The notes beneath the pieces were generated by a model that searched no databases, was not told where the DNA came from, and saw only the letters and a program-made list of their open reading frames with translations. From an uncultured Collinsella sp. (lineage in GTDB: Bacteria; Actinomycetota; Coriobacteriia; Coriobacteriales; Coriobacteriaceae), in contig CAKUGY010000003.1 of the NCBI GenBank assembly GCA_934654835.1, forward strand, positions 144,405 through 208,404: a stretch of 64,000 nucleotides of DNA. The letters are read 5' to 3'. Shown here piece after piece: positions 10,063 through 19,379 of this stretch. The number at the start of each line of letters is the position of its first letter. The first letter of the stretch is position 1. A program made the position numbers and the translations under genes.

Positions 10063-10731
10063 ATGTCGATGGCGGCATTACGGCTATGTGAGCGGCCGGT
10101 TGTGCTGTTCGATTTTGACGGCACGGTGGCTGATACGGGCCGGGCGGTGATGACCTCGACGCGCAAAACGCTGGCTGCGCGTGGGTTTTCGGAAGCGCAG
10201 ATGGGCGACTTGCGTCGCATGATTGGGCCTCCGCTGTGGAAGAGCTTCCACGACTTTTACGGCTTTACGCGCGAGGAGTCGCTCGTGGTGGCCGACGAAT
10301 ACCGCGCCTTTTTTGACGAGCTGGGGCCGGAGGAGTATCCCGTGTTCGACGGGATCCCCCGGCTGCTCGATGGTCTTGTCGCGCAGGGGCATCGTATGGC
10401 GGTCGCGACGTCGCGCATGGAGGCGAAGTGCATCGACATGGTGCACGAGCTGGGACTTTGCCAGTTTGAGGCGGTCGTTGGCATGAATCCGCCGCAAGAC
10501 CGCGAGACCAAGGCCGATTCGGTGCGCGATGCCCTGGCCGCCCTTGGGGCAAGCGCCGGCGACGCCGTGATGATCGGCGACCGTTTTAACGACGTCGAGG
10601 GCGCGCACGCGATGGGCGTGCCGTGCATTGGCATTTATTCGGGTGCGGCGGCGCCGGGTGAGCACGAGGCCGCGGGCGCCGATGCAGTGGTGCACTCGGT
10701 GGCAGAGCTTGCTAAACTTTTTTATATATAA
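10063..10731 (+). CDS. HAD-family hydrolase, phosphoglycolate phosphatase-like
   Basis: A class IA HAD phosphatase of about 222 residues. Motif I is FDFDGTVADT, motif II lies at VATSRMEAK, and motif IV is GDRFNDVEGA; the helical cap sits between motifs I and II, as in Gph/PgmB-like enzymes. The substrate cannot be read from the sequence. The purine-rich GGAAGAGGG at 10054-10062 abuts ATG 10063, so ATG 10069 with 6-nt spacing is equally likely as the start. The PepV-like gene follows 54 bp downstream on the same strand and may be cotranscribed. Confidence 0.85.
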   Translation: MSMAALRLCERPVVLFDFDGTVADTGRAVMTSTRKTLAARGFSEAQMGDLRRMIGPPLWKSFHDFYGFTREESLVVADEYRAFFDELGPEEYPVFDGIPRLLDGLVAQGHRMAVATSRMEAKCIDMVHELGLCQFEAVVGMNPPQDRETKADSVRDALAALGASAGDAVMIGDRFNDVEGAHAMGVPCIGIYSGAAAPGEHEAAGADAVVHSVAELAKLFYI

Positions 10732-10785
10732 GGACTTGATGTGAGGGGCGCGAACGCTTGCCCCTTATTGGTAAGGAGGTCGTCT

Positions 10786-12222
10786 ATGAATCAGGTGGAG
10801 CAGAGCGTTGCTGAGTATGTCGACGAGGTCTGGGAGGACGTTGTCGCCGATATTGCGCAACTGGTGAGCTATCCGTCCGTGGCGGTTTCTGCTGATGCGG
10901 AGCCCGGCGCCCCGTTTGGCCGACCGGTCCGTGACGCGCTCGACTGCGCGCTCGGCATCGCGCAGAAGCTCGGCTACCAGACGAGCGATGACGAGGGGTA
11001 TGTGGGCATTGCCGATATCCCGGGCCGCGGCGACAAGCAACTCGCGACCATCTGCCACGTGGACGTGGTTCCCGCCGGCCCCGGCTGGAACACCGATCCG
11101 TTTGCGATGGAGCGCCGCGAGGGCTGGCTGCTCGGTCGCGGCGTGATTGACGACAAGGGCCCGGCGGTGCTGTCGCTCTACGCCGGCGCCTACCTGCTCA
11201 AGCACGGCATTACCCCGCGCTACACCTTCCGCGCGCTGCTGGGCTGCGATGAGGAAGTGGGCATGTCCGACGTTCACCATTATCTGGAGAACTACGCAGA
11301 CCCCGACTTTCTGTTTACACCCGATGCCGAGTTCCCGGTTTGCAATGCCGAGAAAGGCCAGTTTGAGGCGACGTTCGTGAGCCCCAAGATCGATGGCGGG
11401 CGCATCGTGTCGTGGAGCGGCGCCGAGGCGACCAATGCCATTCCGTCGCAGTCCATCTGCGAGCTTGCTATTGCCGCCGACGAGCTGCCGGCACCGGCCG
11501 AGAACGCCGACCGCCTGGAAATCACCGCACTTGACAACGGGCATGCCCAGATTTTCGCCCACGGCATCGGCGGTCATGCTTCGATGCCCGAGGGCACCAT
11601 CAATGCCGTCGGCCTGATCGTGGCGTACCTGCGCGAGGCCGAGGACGCGTTTGGTGCTCGCGGCGAGCGCCTGCTGACGCCTGCCGAGCACGAGTTCGTC
11701 AAGTTCCTGGCCTTTGTGCATTCGGATGCCTATGGCCGCGGCCTGGGGATTGACGCGACGAGCCCGGCGTTTGGCCCGCTTACCTGCAACCCCGGTGTCA
11801 TCCGCGTGGTGGATGGCCACATTGAGCAGGTCATCGACGTGCGCTTCCCCGACAGCACCAGCGCCGACACCATGTGCGAGCAGCTCGAGCCGCTCGTCGG
11901 CCGCTTTGGCGTGACGTATCGCGTGGGCCGTGCGAAGGTGCCGTTCTCGGTTTCGGCCGACGACCCGGCCGTGAAGGCGCTCATCGATACCTATAACGAG
12001 TTTACGGGCAAGCATGCCGAGCCTTTCGCCATGGGCGGCGGCACGTACGCACGCAACTTTGCCCGCGCCGTGTCGTTTGGCCCCGAGGAGACCGGCCTTG
12101 AGCTGCCCGCGTGGGGCGGCCAGATGCACGGCCCCAACGAGTGCGCCAACGAAGAGCAACTCAAGCAAGCGCTCAAGATCTATATCGTGGCGATCCTCCG
12201 TCTCAACGAACTTGAACTGTAG
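10786..12222 (+). CDS. M20/Sapep-family dipeptidase, PepV-like
   Basis: A 478-residue zinc metallopeptidase of family M20. The start at 10786 follows a near-perfect TAAGGAGGT. Metal-site blocks are visible: CHVDVVPAG near residue 88, GRGVIDDKGPA near 121 with the bridging aspartate, and the CDEEVG block near 155 with the catalytic glutamate; a lid domain of about 190 residues follows, with HGIGGHASMPE. The C-terminal HGPNE supplies the last histidine ligand. PepV-like enzymes cleave Xaa dipeptides in the cytoplasm after peptide uptake. Length fits the family's 460-480 residues. Confidence 0.9.
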   Translation: MNQVEQSVAEYVDEVWEDVVADIAQLVSYPSVAVSADAEPGAPFGRPVRDALDCALGIAQKLGYQTSDDEGYVGIADIPGRGDKQLATICHVDVVPAGPGWNTDPFAMERREGWLLGRGVIDDKGPAVLSLYAGAYLLKHGITPRYTFRALLGCDEEVGMSDVHHYLENYADPDFLFTPDAEFPVCNAEKGQFEATFVSPKIDGGRIVSWSGAEATNAIPSQSICELAIAADELPAPAENADRLEITALDNGHAQIFAHGIGGHASMPEGTINAVGLIVAYLREAEDAFGARGERLLTPAEHEFVKFLAFVHSDAYGRGLGIDATSPAFGPLTCNPGVIRVVDGHIEQVIDVRFPDSTSADTMCEQLEPLVGRFGVTYRVGRAKVPFSVSADDPAVKALIDTYNEFTGKHAEPFAMGGGTYARNFARAVSFGPEETGLELPAWGGQMHGPNECANEEQLKQALKIYIVAILRLNELEL

Positions 12223-12343
12223 GGCTTCCCCAGGCACCCGACCTTGCCCCTCAAACCGTCGCTTGCGTACCAAAGTACGCGGCGCTCCTCTTTCGGGGCA
12301 ATCTCGGGCACCTGGGAAACCCCAACATTTTGCTTGGATACAC

Positions 12344-12369
12344 AAGCCCGGTGCTTCGGCTCCGGGCTT
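12344..12369 (+). terminator. Hairpin after the dipeptidase gene
   Basis: AAGCCCGGTGC (12344-12354), loop TTCG, then GCTCCGGGCTT (12359-12369). Stable tetraloop hairpin without a clear T run, followed at once by a family B palindrome. Confidence 0.5.
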
Positions 12370-12373
12370 CTAT

Positions 12374-12442
12374 AAGTTGCGGTGGAATAGTTCCTAGAAT
12401 CGGCTGCCTGACAGCCAAACAGGAACTATTTCACCGCAACTT
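12374..12442. repeat. Palindromic repeat family B, copy 3
   Basis: Arms AAGTTGCGGTGGAATAGTTCC and the near complement ending at 12442. It sits in the 422-bp gap before pstS; the remaining 200 bp form the pstS leader, with a GC hairpin at about 12604-12620 and no recognised Pho-type operator. Confidence 0.85.
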
Positions 12443-12644
12443 CTTTAGTCGGTGTAAAAGGCGTGCCATGGTTGGGGCGGGGATTGTTATTCGTTTGTAA
12501 AGGCTGAGCCGCGCTTGCGGTAAGGGTCTATCAGATGCCCGTAAGAAACCGCAGCTGGCGCGGCTGCCATCCGATCGAGGTCGTATCTTTCCAAACAGCA
12601 AAGCGGGCGGGGTGCCCGCGAGTCGCATGTACGAAAGGAAGATC

Positions 12645-13583
12645 ATGCTCGATCAGGCTTATTCTCGTCGTCAGTTCCTCGGCCTCGCTGGTGGTCTTGC
12701 CAGCATCGTCGGTCTCGGCCTCGTTGGCTGCGGTGGCTCTAACGCTTCCGACGCAGCCGACAAGGGTAGCGCCGCCGCTGCCGAGTCCGTCTCCGGCGAG
12801 GTGACCTACGACGGCGCCTCTTCGTTCCAGGCTCTCGTCGAGGCTGCTGCCGAGAAGTTCATGGACGCCAACCCCGACGTCTCCATCTCCGGCTCGGGTA
12901 ACGGTTCGGGCAAGGGCCTGACCGCTGTCGCCGCCGGCACCGTCACCATCGGCAACTCCGACGTCTTCGCCGAAACCAAGCTCGAGGCCGACCAGGTCAA
13001 GAACCTCGTTGACCACGAGGTCGCCGTCGTGGGCATGGGCCCCGTCGTCTCCAAGAACGTCAAGGTCGACGACCTGTCCCTCGAGCAGCTCAAGGGCATC
13101 TTCTCCGGCCAGATCACCAACTGGAAGGAGGTCGGCGGCGACGACGCCACCATCGTCGTCCTCAACCGTAAGGCCGGCTCCGGCACCCGCGCCACCTTCG
13201 AGGCCGCCGTCTTTGGCGACGAGGCCGTCGACTTTAAGGGCGATGCCGAGCTCGACAAGTCCGGCGACGTCCAGACTCAGATGGCCAGCACCGACAACGC
13301 CATCTCCTACCTCGATTTCTCGCACTTCGACGACTCCAAGTTCAACGCCGTCAAGGTCGAGGGCATCGAGCCCAAGAGCAAGAACGTCACCGACGACTCC
13401 TTCAAGATCTGGGCGACCGAGCACATGTACTGCTCCAAGGACGCCGACGAGGCCACCAAGGCCTTCCTGGGCTTCATGCTCTCCGACGATGTCCAGGGCA
13501 AGCTCGTCGAGGAGCAGGGCTTTATCCCCGTCTCGGCCATGAAGGTCGTCAAGGACGCCAGCGGCAAGGTTTCCGCTCAATAA
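12645..13583 (+). CDS. pstS: Phosphate ABC transporter substrate-binding lipoprotein PstS
   Basis: A 312-residue phosphate-binding protein, exported and lipid-anchored. The N-terminus has SRRQFLGLAGG followed by a hydrophobic stretch and LVGC, so a twin-arginine-like motif and a lipobox (Cys about residue 26) occur together. The mature part has the PstS blocks YDGASSFQALVEAA, GSGNGSGKGL near residue 85, IFSGQITNWKEVGG near 150 and RKAGSGTRATFE near 180, which line the phosphate pocket. ATG 12645 follows GAAAGGAAG; GTG 12612 lies before it without a site. First gene of pstSCAB; no phoU or two-component genes follow. Confidence 0.95.
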   Translation: MLDQAYSRRQFLGLAGGLASIVGLGLVGCGGSNASDAADKGSAAAAESVSGEVTYDGASSFQALVEAAAEKFMDANPDVSISGSGNGSGKGLTAVAAGTVTIGNSDVFAETKLEADQVKNLVDHEVAVVGMGPVVSKNVKVDDLSLEQLKGIFSGQITNWKEVGGDDATIVVLNRKAGSGTRATFEAAVFGDEAVDFKGDAELDKSGDVQTQMASTDNAISYLDFSHFDDSKFNAVKVEGIEPKSKNVTDDSFKIWATEHMYCSKDADEATKAFLGFMLSDDVQGKLVEEQGFIPVSAMKVVKDASGKVSAQ

Positions 13584-13608
13584 GTAATCGCCCCCGGAAA
13601 GGTTTGCA

Positions 13609-14517
13609 ATGGCAAAACAGCTGCCAAAGCGCGACCTTGAGAACGTGGGCCTGGGCGTCACGGGCGCGTGCGTAGCGCTCGTGACGCTTGTCGTTGCCGC
13701 GCTCATCTTCATGGTCGCCCAAAAGGGCCTCTCGGCTTTCGTAAGGGACGGCGTCTCGGTCGTCGAGTTTTTCACCGGTACCAAGTGGGACCTGGCCAAC
13801 ACGGCCGAAAACGGCCTGCCCTATACCGGTGCCCTGCCCCTGATCGTTACCTCGTTTGCGGTCATGGTGCTCTCCACGCTCATCGCGCTGCCGATCGCCA
13901 TCGGCTCTGCCATCTTCGCGGTCGAGATCCAGCCTAAGTTTGGCTCCAAGATCTTTCAGCCGCTCATTGAGCTTTTGACCGGCATCCCCTCGGTCGTCTT
14001 TGGCCTGATCGGCTTTCACGTGGTCGTCGGCCTTATGAAGAGCGTCTTCCACGTGAGCACGGGCCTGGGCATCCTGCCCGGCGCCATCGTGCTGGCCGTT
14101 ATGATCCTGCCGACCATGACCACGCTTTCGGTCGATGGCCTGCGCGCCGTGCCCGACAGCTACCGCCAAGGCTCGCTCGCACTGGGCTACACCCGCTGGC
14201 AGACCATCTGGCACGTGGTGCTCAAGTCCGCCATGCCGTCGCTCATGACCGCAGTCATCCTTGGCATGACCCGCGCCTTTGGCGAGACGCTCGCCGTGCG
14301 CATGGTCATCGGCGGTATTGAGGCCATGCCGACGTCGCTGTTGTCGCCGGCTTCGACCATCACCACCACACTCACCACGTCCATGGCGGTCTATGCCGAG
14401 GGTTCGGCCCAGGACGACGTTCTGTGGGCGCTCGGCCTGCTGCTGATGGGCATGAGCCTCATCTTCATCCTGATCATCCATCTCATTGGCCGCAAGGGGG
14501 CGAAGGCTCGTGGCTAG
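13609..14517 (+). CDS. pstC: Phosphate ABC transporter permease PstC
   Basis: A 302-residue inner-membrane permease with six predicted hydrophobic helices and the binding-protein-dependent transport signature near residue 185 (LALGYTRWQTIWHVVLKSAM), the EAA loop that contacts PstB. The region GIPSVVFGLIGF is the PstC/PstA family block. It starts 25 bp after pstS with GGAAAGG upstream and overlaps pstA by 8 bp, so it is part of one transcription unit with the binding protein, second permease and ATPase. Confidence 0.95.
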   Translation: MAKQLPKRDLENVGLGVTGACVALVTLVVAALIFMVAQKGLSAFVRDGVSVVEFFTGTKWDLANTAENGLPYTGALPLIVTSFAVMVLSTLIALPIAIGSAIFAVEIQPKFGSKIFQPLIELLTGIPSVVFGLIGFHVVVGLMKSVFHVSTGLGILPGAIVLAVMILPTMTTLSVDGLRAVPDSYRQGSLALGYTRWQTIWHVVLKSAMPSLMTAVILGMTRAFGETLAVRMVIGGIEAMPTSLLSPASTITTTLTTSMAVYAEGSAQDDVLWALGLLLMGMSLIFILIIHLIGRKGAKARG

Positions 14518-15436
14518 CACGCGTATCCACATCGACGAGGCGAGACTCGGGCGTGTCCAAAAACAGGACCGCATCGCCACGGGCGTGTTGACGGCAATCG
14601 TCGCCATCGTCATGCTCGTCGTCGTTTCCATGGTGGCCTACATTCTGTTCGAGGGTATCTCGACGCTGTTCCAGCCGGGCTTCCTCACGGAGCCGTCGCG
14701 CGCCAACGGCACCCAGGGCGGCGTGCTCTACCAGCTGTTCGACTCGTTCTACCTGCTGCTGATCACCCTGATCATCTCGGTGCCCATCAGCCTGGGCGGC
14801 GCGGTTTTCCTGGTCGAGTACGCGCCGAACGGCCCCATCCGCGACATCGCCTCCACCGCCATCGAGACGCTGTCCTCGCTGCCTTCCATCGTCGTCGGCA
14901 TGTTCGGATTCCTGGTGTTCTCGGTGCAGCTGGGCTGGAAGTACTCCATCATCTCCGGCGCCGTCGCGCTCACCATGTTCAACATCCCCATCCTGGTGCG
15001 CGTGATTCAGCAGGCGCTCGAGGACGTACCGCAGGCCCAGCGCGATGCGTGCCTGGCTATGGGCCTCACCCGCTGGGAGGCCACGCTGCACATCCTGATT
15101 CCCGAGGCCATGCCCGCCATCGTGACCGGCATCGTGCTTTCGGCCGGCCGCGTTTTTGGCGAGGCCGCAGCGCTGCTCTTTACCTCGGGCATGAGCTCGC
15201 CGGTTCGTCTCAACTTCTTGAGCTTTAACCTGTCAAGCCCCACTTGCGCCTGGAACGTCTTCCGACCTGGTGAGTCGCTCGCCGTGCACATCTACAAGAT
15301 TTACGGCGAGGGCAGCCCCGAGGCCCAGCAGATTGTCTGGGGCACCGCGGCGCTGCTGATGATCTGCGTGCTGCTGTTTAACGTAATCGCCCGCATCGTG
15401 GGCAAGCAACTGGCAAGGAAGATGACGGCCGAATGA
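14510..15436 (+). CDS. pstA: Phosphate ABC transporter permease PstA
   Basis: Second membrane subunit of the phosphate importer, 308 residues from GTG 14510, which overlaps the end of pstC by 8 bp; the upstream TTG at 14486 is less likely. Six hydrophobic helices are evident, with SLPSIVVGMFGFLVF as the family block and the EAA-like loop DACLAMGLTRWEATLHILIP. A polar loop near residue 235-260 (SSPTCAWNVFRPGESL) precedes the last helices, as in PstA homologues from Gram-positive bacteria. The stop overlaps the pstB start (ATGA), indicating translational coupling. Confidence 0.94.
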   Translation: MASTRIHIDEARLGRVQKQDRIATGVLTAIVAIVMLVVVSMVAYILFEGISTLFQPGFLTEPSRANGTQGGVLYQLFDSFYLLLITLIISVPISLGGAVFLVEYAPNGPIRDIASTAIETLSSLPSIVVGMFGFLVFSVQLGWKYSIISGAVALTMFNIPILVRVIQQALEDVPQAQRDACLAMGLTRWEATLHILIPEAMPAIVTGIVLSAGRVFGEAAALLFTSGMSSPVRLNFLSFNLSSPTCAWNVFRPGESLAVHIYKIYGEGSPEAQQIVWGTAALLMICVLLFNVIARIVGKQLARKMTAE

Positions 15437-16305
15437 GCGAGATGAATGCAACGCCCGCAACCGAGGCGGCCATGTCCGAGACCCAGGACTTTCTGTCGAG
15501 CGTGGGGGAGAGCGAAAAGCGCGTGCGCGTGAGCGGCAAAGCCGTGGTCGACGAGGTCGTGCTCTCCACCAAGGACGTCAACGTATACTACGGCAACCAC
15601 CATGCGCTACATAACACGTCGCTCGACTTCCACAAGGGCGAGATCACGGCGCTCATCGGGCCTTCGGGCTGCGGTAAGTCGACCTTTTTGCGCAGCCTCA
15701 ACCTGATGAATCGCGAGATTCGCGGCTGCCGCGTGGAGGGCGAGATCAACTACCGCGGGCGCAACGTGAACACCAAGACCGAGAACACGTACGAGCTGCG
15801 TCGTTCCATTGGCATGGTGTTCCAGCAGCCCAACCCGTTTCGCAAGTCCATCCGCGACAACATTACGTTTGCGCCCAAGCGTCACGGTATTACCGATCGC
15901 GACGAGCTCGACCGCATGGTCGAGGAGAGCCTGCGCGGCGCGGCACTGTGGGACGAGGTCAAGGACAAGCTCGACAAGAGCGCCTATGCGCTTTCGGGCG
16001 GCCAGCAGCAGCGCCTGTGCATCGCGCGCACGCTGGCGCTCAACCCCGACGTGATCTTGTTCGATGAGCCCTGCTCGGCGCTCGACCCCATCTCGACGCT
16101 GGCGATCGAGGACCTGATGTCGTCGATCGTGGCAGAGCGCGCCATCGTCATCGTGACGCACAACATGGAGCAGGCGTCGCGCGTGTCCAACCGCACGGCG
16201 TTCTTCTACATGGGCGATATGGTTGAGTACGACGAGACCGACGAGATTTTCCAACGGCCCAAGGATCAGCGGCTGAATGATTACCTCACCGGCATGTTCT
16301 CCTAG
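15433..16305 (+). CDS. pstB: Phosphate ABC transporter ATP-binding protein PstB
   Basis: A 290-residue ATPase. Walker A is GPSGCGKST near residue 76, the Q-loop region is VFQQPNPFRKSI, the ABC signature LSGGQQQRLCIARTLA is near 190 and Walker B reads VILFDEPCSALD. It is longer than most PstB proteins (about 250 residues) because of a roughly 35-residue polar N-terminal extension; an internal start near residue 14 (ATG 15472) is possible, but the ATGA overlap with pstA favours 15433. It ends the operon: a strong terminator follows and no phoU is present. Confidence 0.95.
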   Translation: MSEMNATPATEAAMSETQDFLSSVGESEKRVRVSGKAVVDEVVLSTKDVNVYYGNHHALHNTSLDFHKGEITALIGPSGCGKSTFLRSLNLMNREIRGCRVEGEINYRGRNVNTKTENTYELRRSIGMVFQQPNPFRKSIRDNITFAPKRHGITDRDELDRMVEESLRGAALWDEVKDKLDKSAYALSGGQQQRLCIARTLALNPDVILFDEPCSALDPISTLAIEDLMSSIVAERAIVIVTHNMEQASRVSNRTAFFYMGDMVEYDETDEIFQRPKDQRLNDYLTGMFS

Positions 16306-16360
16306 TCCGGGACATGCTTGAGGCCCGCGGCGGCCACGGTCGCCACGGGACTGATTGGAG

Positions 16361-16398
16361 AGGCGGGTCATCTCTTGCGGGAGATGGCCCGCCTTTTT
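16361..16398 (+). terminator. Rho-independent terminator of pstSCAB
   Basis: AGGCGGGTCATCTC pairs with GAGATGGCCCGCC across a short loop and is followed by TTTTT. Clear intrinsic terminator 55 bp after pstB. Confidence 0.9.
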
Positions 16399-16435
16399 GT
16401 GCTTGCGGGATTGCGCTCGTCGACTGCGCCCGCCC

Positions 16436-16476
16436 AAAACCACCACAAAGGGGACAGGCACCTTTGTGGTGGTTTT
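16436..16476. repeat. Palindromic repeat family C, copy 1
   Basis: Perfect 16-bp arms (AAAACCACCACAAAGG at 16436-16451 and its complement at 16461-16476) with a 9-nt loop GGACAGGCA. Copies with the loop reversed or truncated lie at 29305 and 63926. Confidence 0.92.
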
Positions 16477-16520
16477 CGCTATCATGGACAACGTTGAATT
16501 TCTACGAAGGAGCAGGGCAT

Positions 16521-18380
16521 ATGGCGATTCTTTTGGGATGCGATTCCGTCAGCCTAGAGTTTCCCACCAAGCATATTTTCGATAGCGTGACGCTCGGCGT
16601 GGGCGAGGGCGACCGTATTGGTATCGTCGGCAAAAACGGCGACGGCAAGTCGACGCTGCTGAGCGTGCTCGCTGGCACGTTGGAGCCCGACGATGGCCGC
16701 GTGACGCATCGCCGCGGTACCACGATCGGCCTGCTCGGCCAAAAGGACCAGCTTGTCGATACCGACACCGTGCATCATGCCGTCGTGGGCGACACGCCCG
16801 AGTACGAATGGGCATCGAGCCCCCGCACGCGCCAGATCCTCGCCGGCCTCATTAGCGATGTGCCCTGGGAGGGAACGGTGGGCGAGCTTTCGGGTGGCCA
16901 GCGCCGCCGCGTGGATCTCGCGCGCCTGCTGATCGGCGACTACGATGTGCTCATGCTCGACGAGCCCACCAACCACCTGGACATGCGCACCATCAACTGG
17001 CTCGCGCGCCATCTTAAGGCACGCTGGCAGCGCGGCCAGGGCGCCATGCTCGTAGTCACGCACGATCGCTGGTTCTTGGATGAGGTCTGCACCAGCATGT
17101 GGGAGGTCCACGACGGTCAGGTCGATCCCTTCGAGGGCGGCTACTCGGCATACATCTTGCAGCGCGTGGAGCGCGACCGCATGGCCGCCGTCACCGAGGA
17201 GCGCCGCCGCAACATGGCGCGCAAGGAGCTTGCATGGCTGAGCCGTGGCGCCCAGGCGCGCTCCACCAAGCCCAAGTTTCGCGTCGAGGCCGCCCGCGAG
17301 CTCATCGCCGACGTGCCGCCCGTGCGCGACGAGCTGGAGCTCAAGCGACTTGCCGTGAGCCGTCTGGGCAAGCAGGTCATCGACGTGGTCGACGTGGACG
17401 CCGGCTATGCGGATACCGACGGCGTGTCCAAGCAGGTACTCTCCGACGTGACTTGGCTCATCGGCGCGGGCGACCGCTATGGTCTGCTGGGCGAAAACGG
17501 CGCCGGCAAGTCGACGCTGCTCGACGTGATCCAGGGCAAGATCGCACCCCTGCGCGGCCGCGTGAAGATTGGCCAGACGGTGCGCTTTGGTGTGCTGTCG
17601 CAGCAGCTCGAGGAGCTCGAGCCCTACATGGGCGACACGATCCGCGAGGTGCTGGGCAACTACAAGAAGTATTACGTCATCGACGGCAAGGAGACCTCGC
17701 CCGAGAAGCTTTGCGAGCGCCTGGGCTTTACGACGCAGCAGCTCTGGAGCCGCATCGGCGACCTTTCGGGCGGTCAGCGCCGTCGCCTGTCGCTGCTGCT
17801 GACGATTCTGGACGAGCCCAACGTGCTCATCCTGGACGAGCCCGGCAATGACCTGGATACCGATATGCTGGCGATTGTCGAGGACCTGCTCGACGGATGG
17901 CCCGGTACGTTGATTCTGGTGACGCATGACCGCTTTTTGATGGAGCGCGTGACCGACCAGCAGTGGGCGCTGCTCGACGGCCACCTGACGCACATGCCCG
18001 GCGGTGTCGACCAGTACCTGCGCCTGTGCAACGCCGCCGCCGAGGGCGAGCCCGTGGGCGCGCCGAGTGCCAAGACCGGCACGTTCGATACCGGCGCTGC
18101 GGCGGTCGCGGCCGAGAAACCCAAATCGAGCGGTCAGCCCAACGGCCTTTCCAACGCCGAGCGCCAAAAGCTCCGCCGCGAGGTGAGCTCGCTGGAGCGC
18201 AAGATGGAGACGCAGCGCGCCCGCGTGGAGGAGGCCGAGGCCGCGATGGCCCAGGTCGACCCTACCAACTACACGGCGCTCGGCGAGCAGCAGGCAAAGA
18301 TCGACGAGGCCCACGCTGCCATGGACGAGCTGGAGATGGCGTGGCTCGAGGCGAGCGAAAAGCTCGAGGGCGAGGAGTAG
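16521..18380 (+). CDS. ABC-F family ATPase, Uup-like
   Basis: A 619-residue soluble protein with two ABC domains and no membrane segment. Domain 1 has GKNGDGKST near residue 38, LSGGQRRRVDLARLL near 122 and DEPTNHLD; domain 2 has GENGAGKST near 327, LSGGQRRRLSLLL near 417 and DEPGNDLD, close to the DEPTNDLD of Uup. A charged coiled coil occupies about 545-615, as in Uup. ABC-F proteins act on the ribosome, in translation quality control or antibiotic resistance. ATG 16521 follows AAGGAGC; the longer frame from 16314 runs through a terminator and palindrome and is rejected. A HAD phosphatase gene follows by 6 bp. Confidence 0.9.
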   Translation: MAILLGCDSVSLEFPTKHIFDSVTLGVGEGDRIGIVGKNGDGKSTLLSVLAGTLEPDDGRVTHRRGTTIGLLGQKDQLVDTDTVHHAVVGDTPEYEWASSPRTRQILAGLISDVPWEGTVGELSGGQRRRVDLARLLIGDYDVLMLDEPTNHLDMRTINWLARHLKARWQRGQGAMLVVTHDRWFLDEVCTSMWEVHDGQVDPFEGGYSAYILQRVERDRMAAVTEERRRNMARKELAWLSRGAQARSTKPKFRVEAARELIADVPPVRDELELKRLAVSRLGKQVIDVVDVDAGYADTDGVSKQVLSDVTWLIGAGDRYGLLGENGAGKSTLLDVIQGKIAPLRGRVKIGQTVRFGVLSQQLEELEPYMGDTIREVLGNYKKYYVIDGKETSPEKLCERLGFTTQQLWSRIGDLSGGQRRRLSLLLTILDEPNVLILDEPGNDLDTDMLAIVEDLLDGWPGTLILVTHDRFLMERVTDQQWALLDGHLTHMPGGVDQYLRLCNAAAEGEPVGAPSAKTGTFDTGAAAVAAEKPKSSGQPNGLSNAERQKLRREVSSLERKMETQRARVEEAEAAMAQVDPTNYTALGEQQAKIDEAHAAMDELEMAWLEASEKLEGEE

Positions 18381-18386
18381 ACGAGG

Positions 18387-19157
18387 ATGATCAAGGCCGC
18401 GTTTTTCGATATCGACGGCACGCTGCTGAGCTTTAATACCCACCGGATTCCGGCGTCGGCGCGGCGGGTGCTCGATAGCTTTCACGAGCAGGGGGTCGCG
18501 TGTGTGATCGCCACAGGCCGCCCGACCTACCAGATGCCGGATTGGCTGTTCGACCTGGGCTGGGATGCATACATTACACTCTCGGGCCAGCACTGCTTTG
18601 ATGCCGAGGACGTCTACCGCAGCTGCCCGATCGATCCGGCCGACGTCGCGGTGATTGTGGAACAGGTGGCGCAGGGGCGCTACGACTCGCTGTGCATGCA
18701 GGGCGAGAATTCGTTTGTGAATCGCCTGTCCGAGCGCGTGGTGACGGCCGGTAGCAACGCAGGAATCGTCTACCACGAGGAGCCGTTTGAGCACGCCTTC
18801 GACGCGCCTGTCTACCAGTTCTGCGCCTTCGTCGACCCCGCCGACGAGCATATCGTAACCGATGCCGTGTCGCATTCGCTCACCACGCGCTGGTGCGACC
18901 TGTTCTGCGACATTATCCCGGCCAACGGCGGCAAGGACCTTGGCGTGGCGGCGACGCTCGAGCGCCTGGGTATCGACGCGAGCGAGGCGATTGCCTTTGG
19001 CGACGGCGAGAACGACCTGTCGATGTTTTCGGCCGTGGGCACGAGCGTGGCCATGGGCAACGCGCAGGAGACCGTGAAAGCCGCCGCGACCTACGTAACG
19101 ACCGCTGTTGACGACGATGGCATCTACAACGCCGCCAAGCACTTTGGCCTGATCTAG
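18387..19157 (+). CDS. Cof-type HAD-IIB phosphatase
   Basis: A 256-residue HAD hydrolase with motif I FDIDGTLLSF near residue 6, motif II CVIATGRP near 42 and motif IV GDGENDLSMF near 205, which with the alpha/beta cap between motifs II and III places it in the Cof/IIB subfamily of sugar-phosphate or cofactor phosphatases. The exact substrate is not visible. It starts 6 bp after the ABC-F stop, with GACGAGG as a weak ribosome site, so it is probably the second gene of that operon. Confidence 0.9.
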   Translation: MIKAAFFDIDGTLLSFNTHRIPASARRVLDSFHEQGVACVIATGRPTYQMPDWLFDLGWDAYITLSGQHCFDAEDVYRSCPIDPADVAVIVEQVAQGRYDSLCMQGENSFVNRLSERVVTAGSNAGIVYHEEPFEHAFDAPVYQFCAFVDPADEHIVTDAVSHSLTTRWCDLFCDIIPANGGKDLGVAATLERLGIDASEAIAFGDGENDLSMFSAVGTSVAMGNAQETVKAAATYVTTAVDDDGIYNAAKHFGLI

Positions 19158-19272
19158 CACCCGGCACTTGGGGACGTTCCTTTTCGGTTGGCAGAGGGGG
19201 ACACTCCTTGCGTGTCACGTGTCGCGTGCCGCGCACAGGGGCGCTCTGCTTCGCTCGCGCGTCTTGTGAAAC

Positions 19273-19355
19273 AAGGCTAACTTTTTGGGCAATGCAGTAA
19301 GACATAGGCAACTTTTGCGGTAAAGTAAGCCAAGGAAAGTATCCAAAGGCTAACT
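19273..19355 (+). promoter_or_regulatory. Candidate metal-regulator half-sites upstream of the DtxR-like gene
   Basis: AAGGCTAACT occurs at 19273-19282 and 19346-19355, both just before the DtxR/MntR-like gene. It resembles half of a DtxR-type box (GGCTAACC). Autoregulation is inferred. The flanking 19160-19260 carries family A fragments (TTGGGGACGTTCC) and no gene. Confidence 0.35.
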
Positions 19356-19379
19356 AGCAATCATCGCGAAAGGCGGCCC

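Noticed and set aside
12443..12644. PhoB/PhoP box upstream of pstS
   Set aside because: No repeat resembling a Pho box could be made out in the leader.
16554..19160. 868-codon open frame on the minus strand opposite the ABC-F and HAD genes
   Set aside because: It mirrors two clearly real genes; the composition (A, V, L, R and H runs) is the usual antisense shadow in GC-rich DNA and no ribosome site or motif is present.
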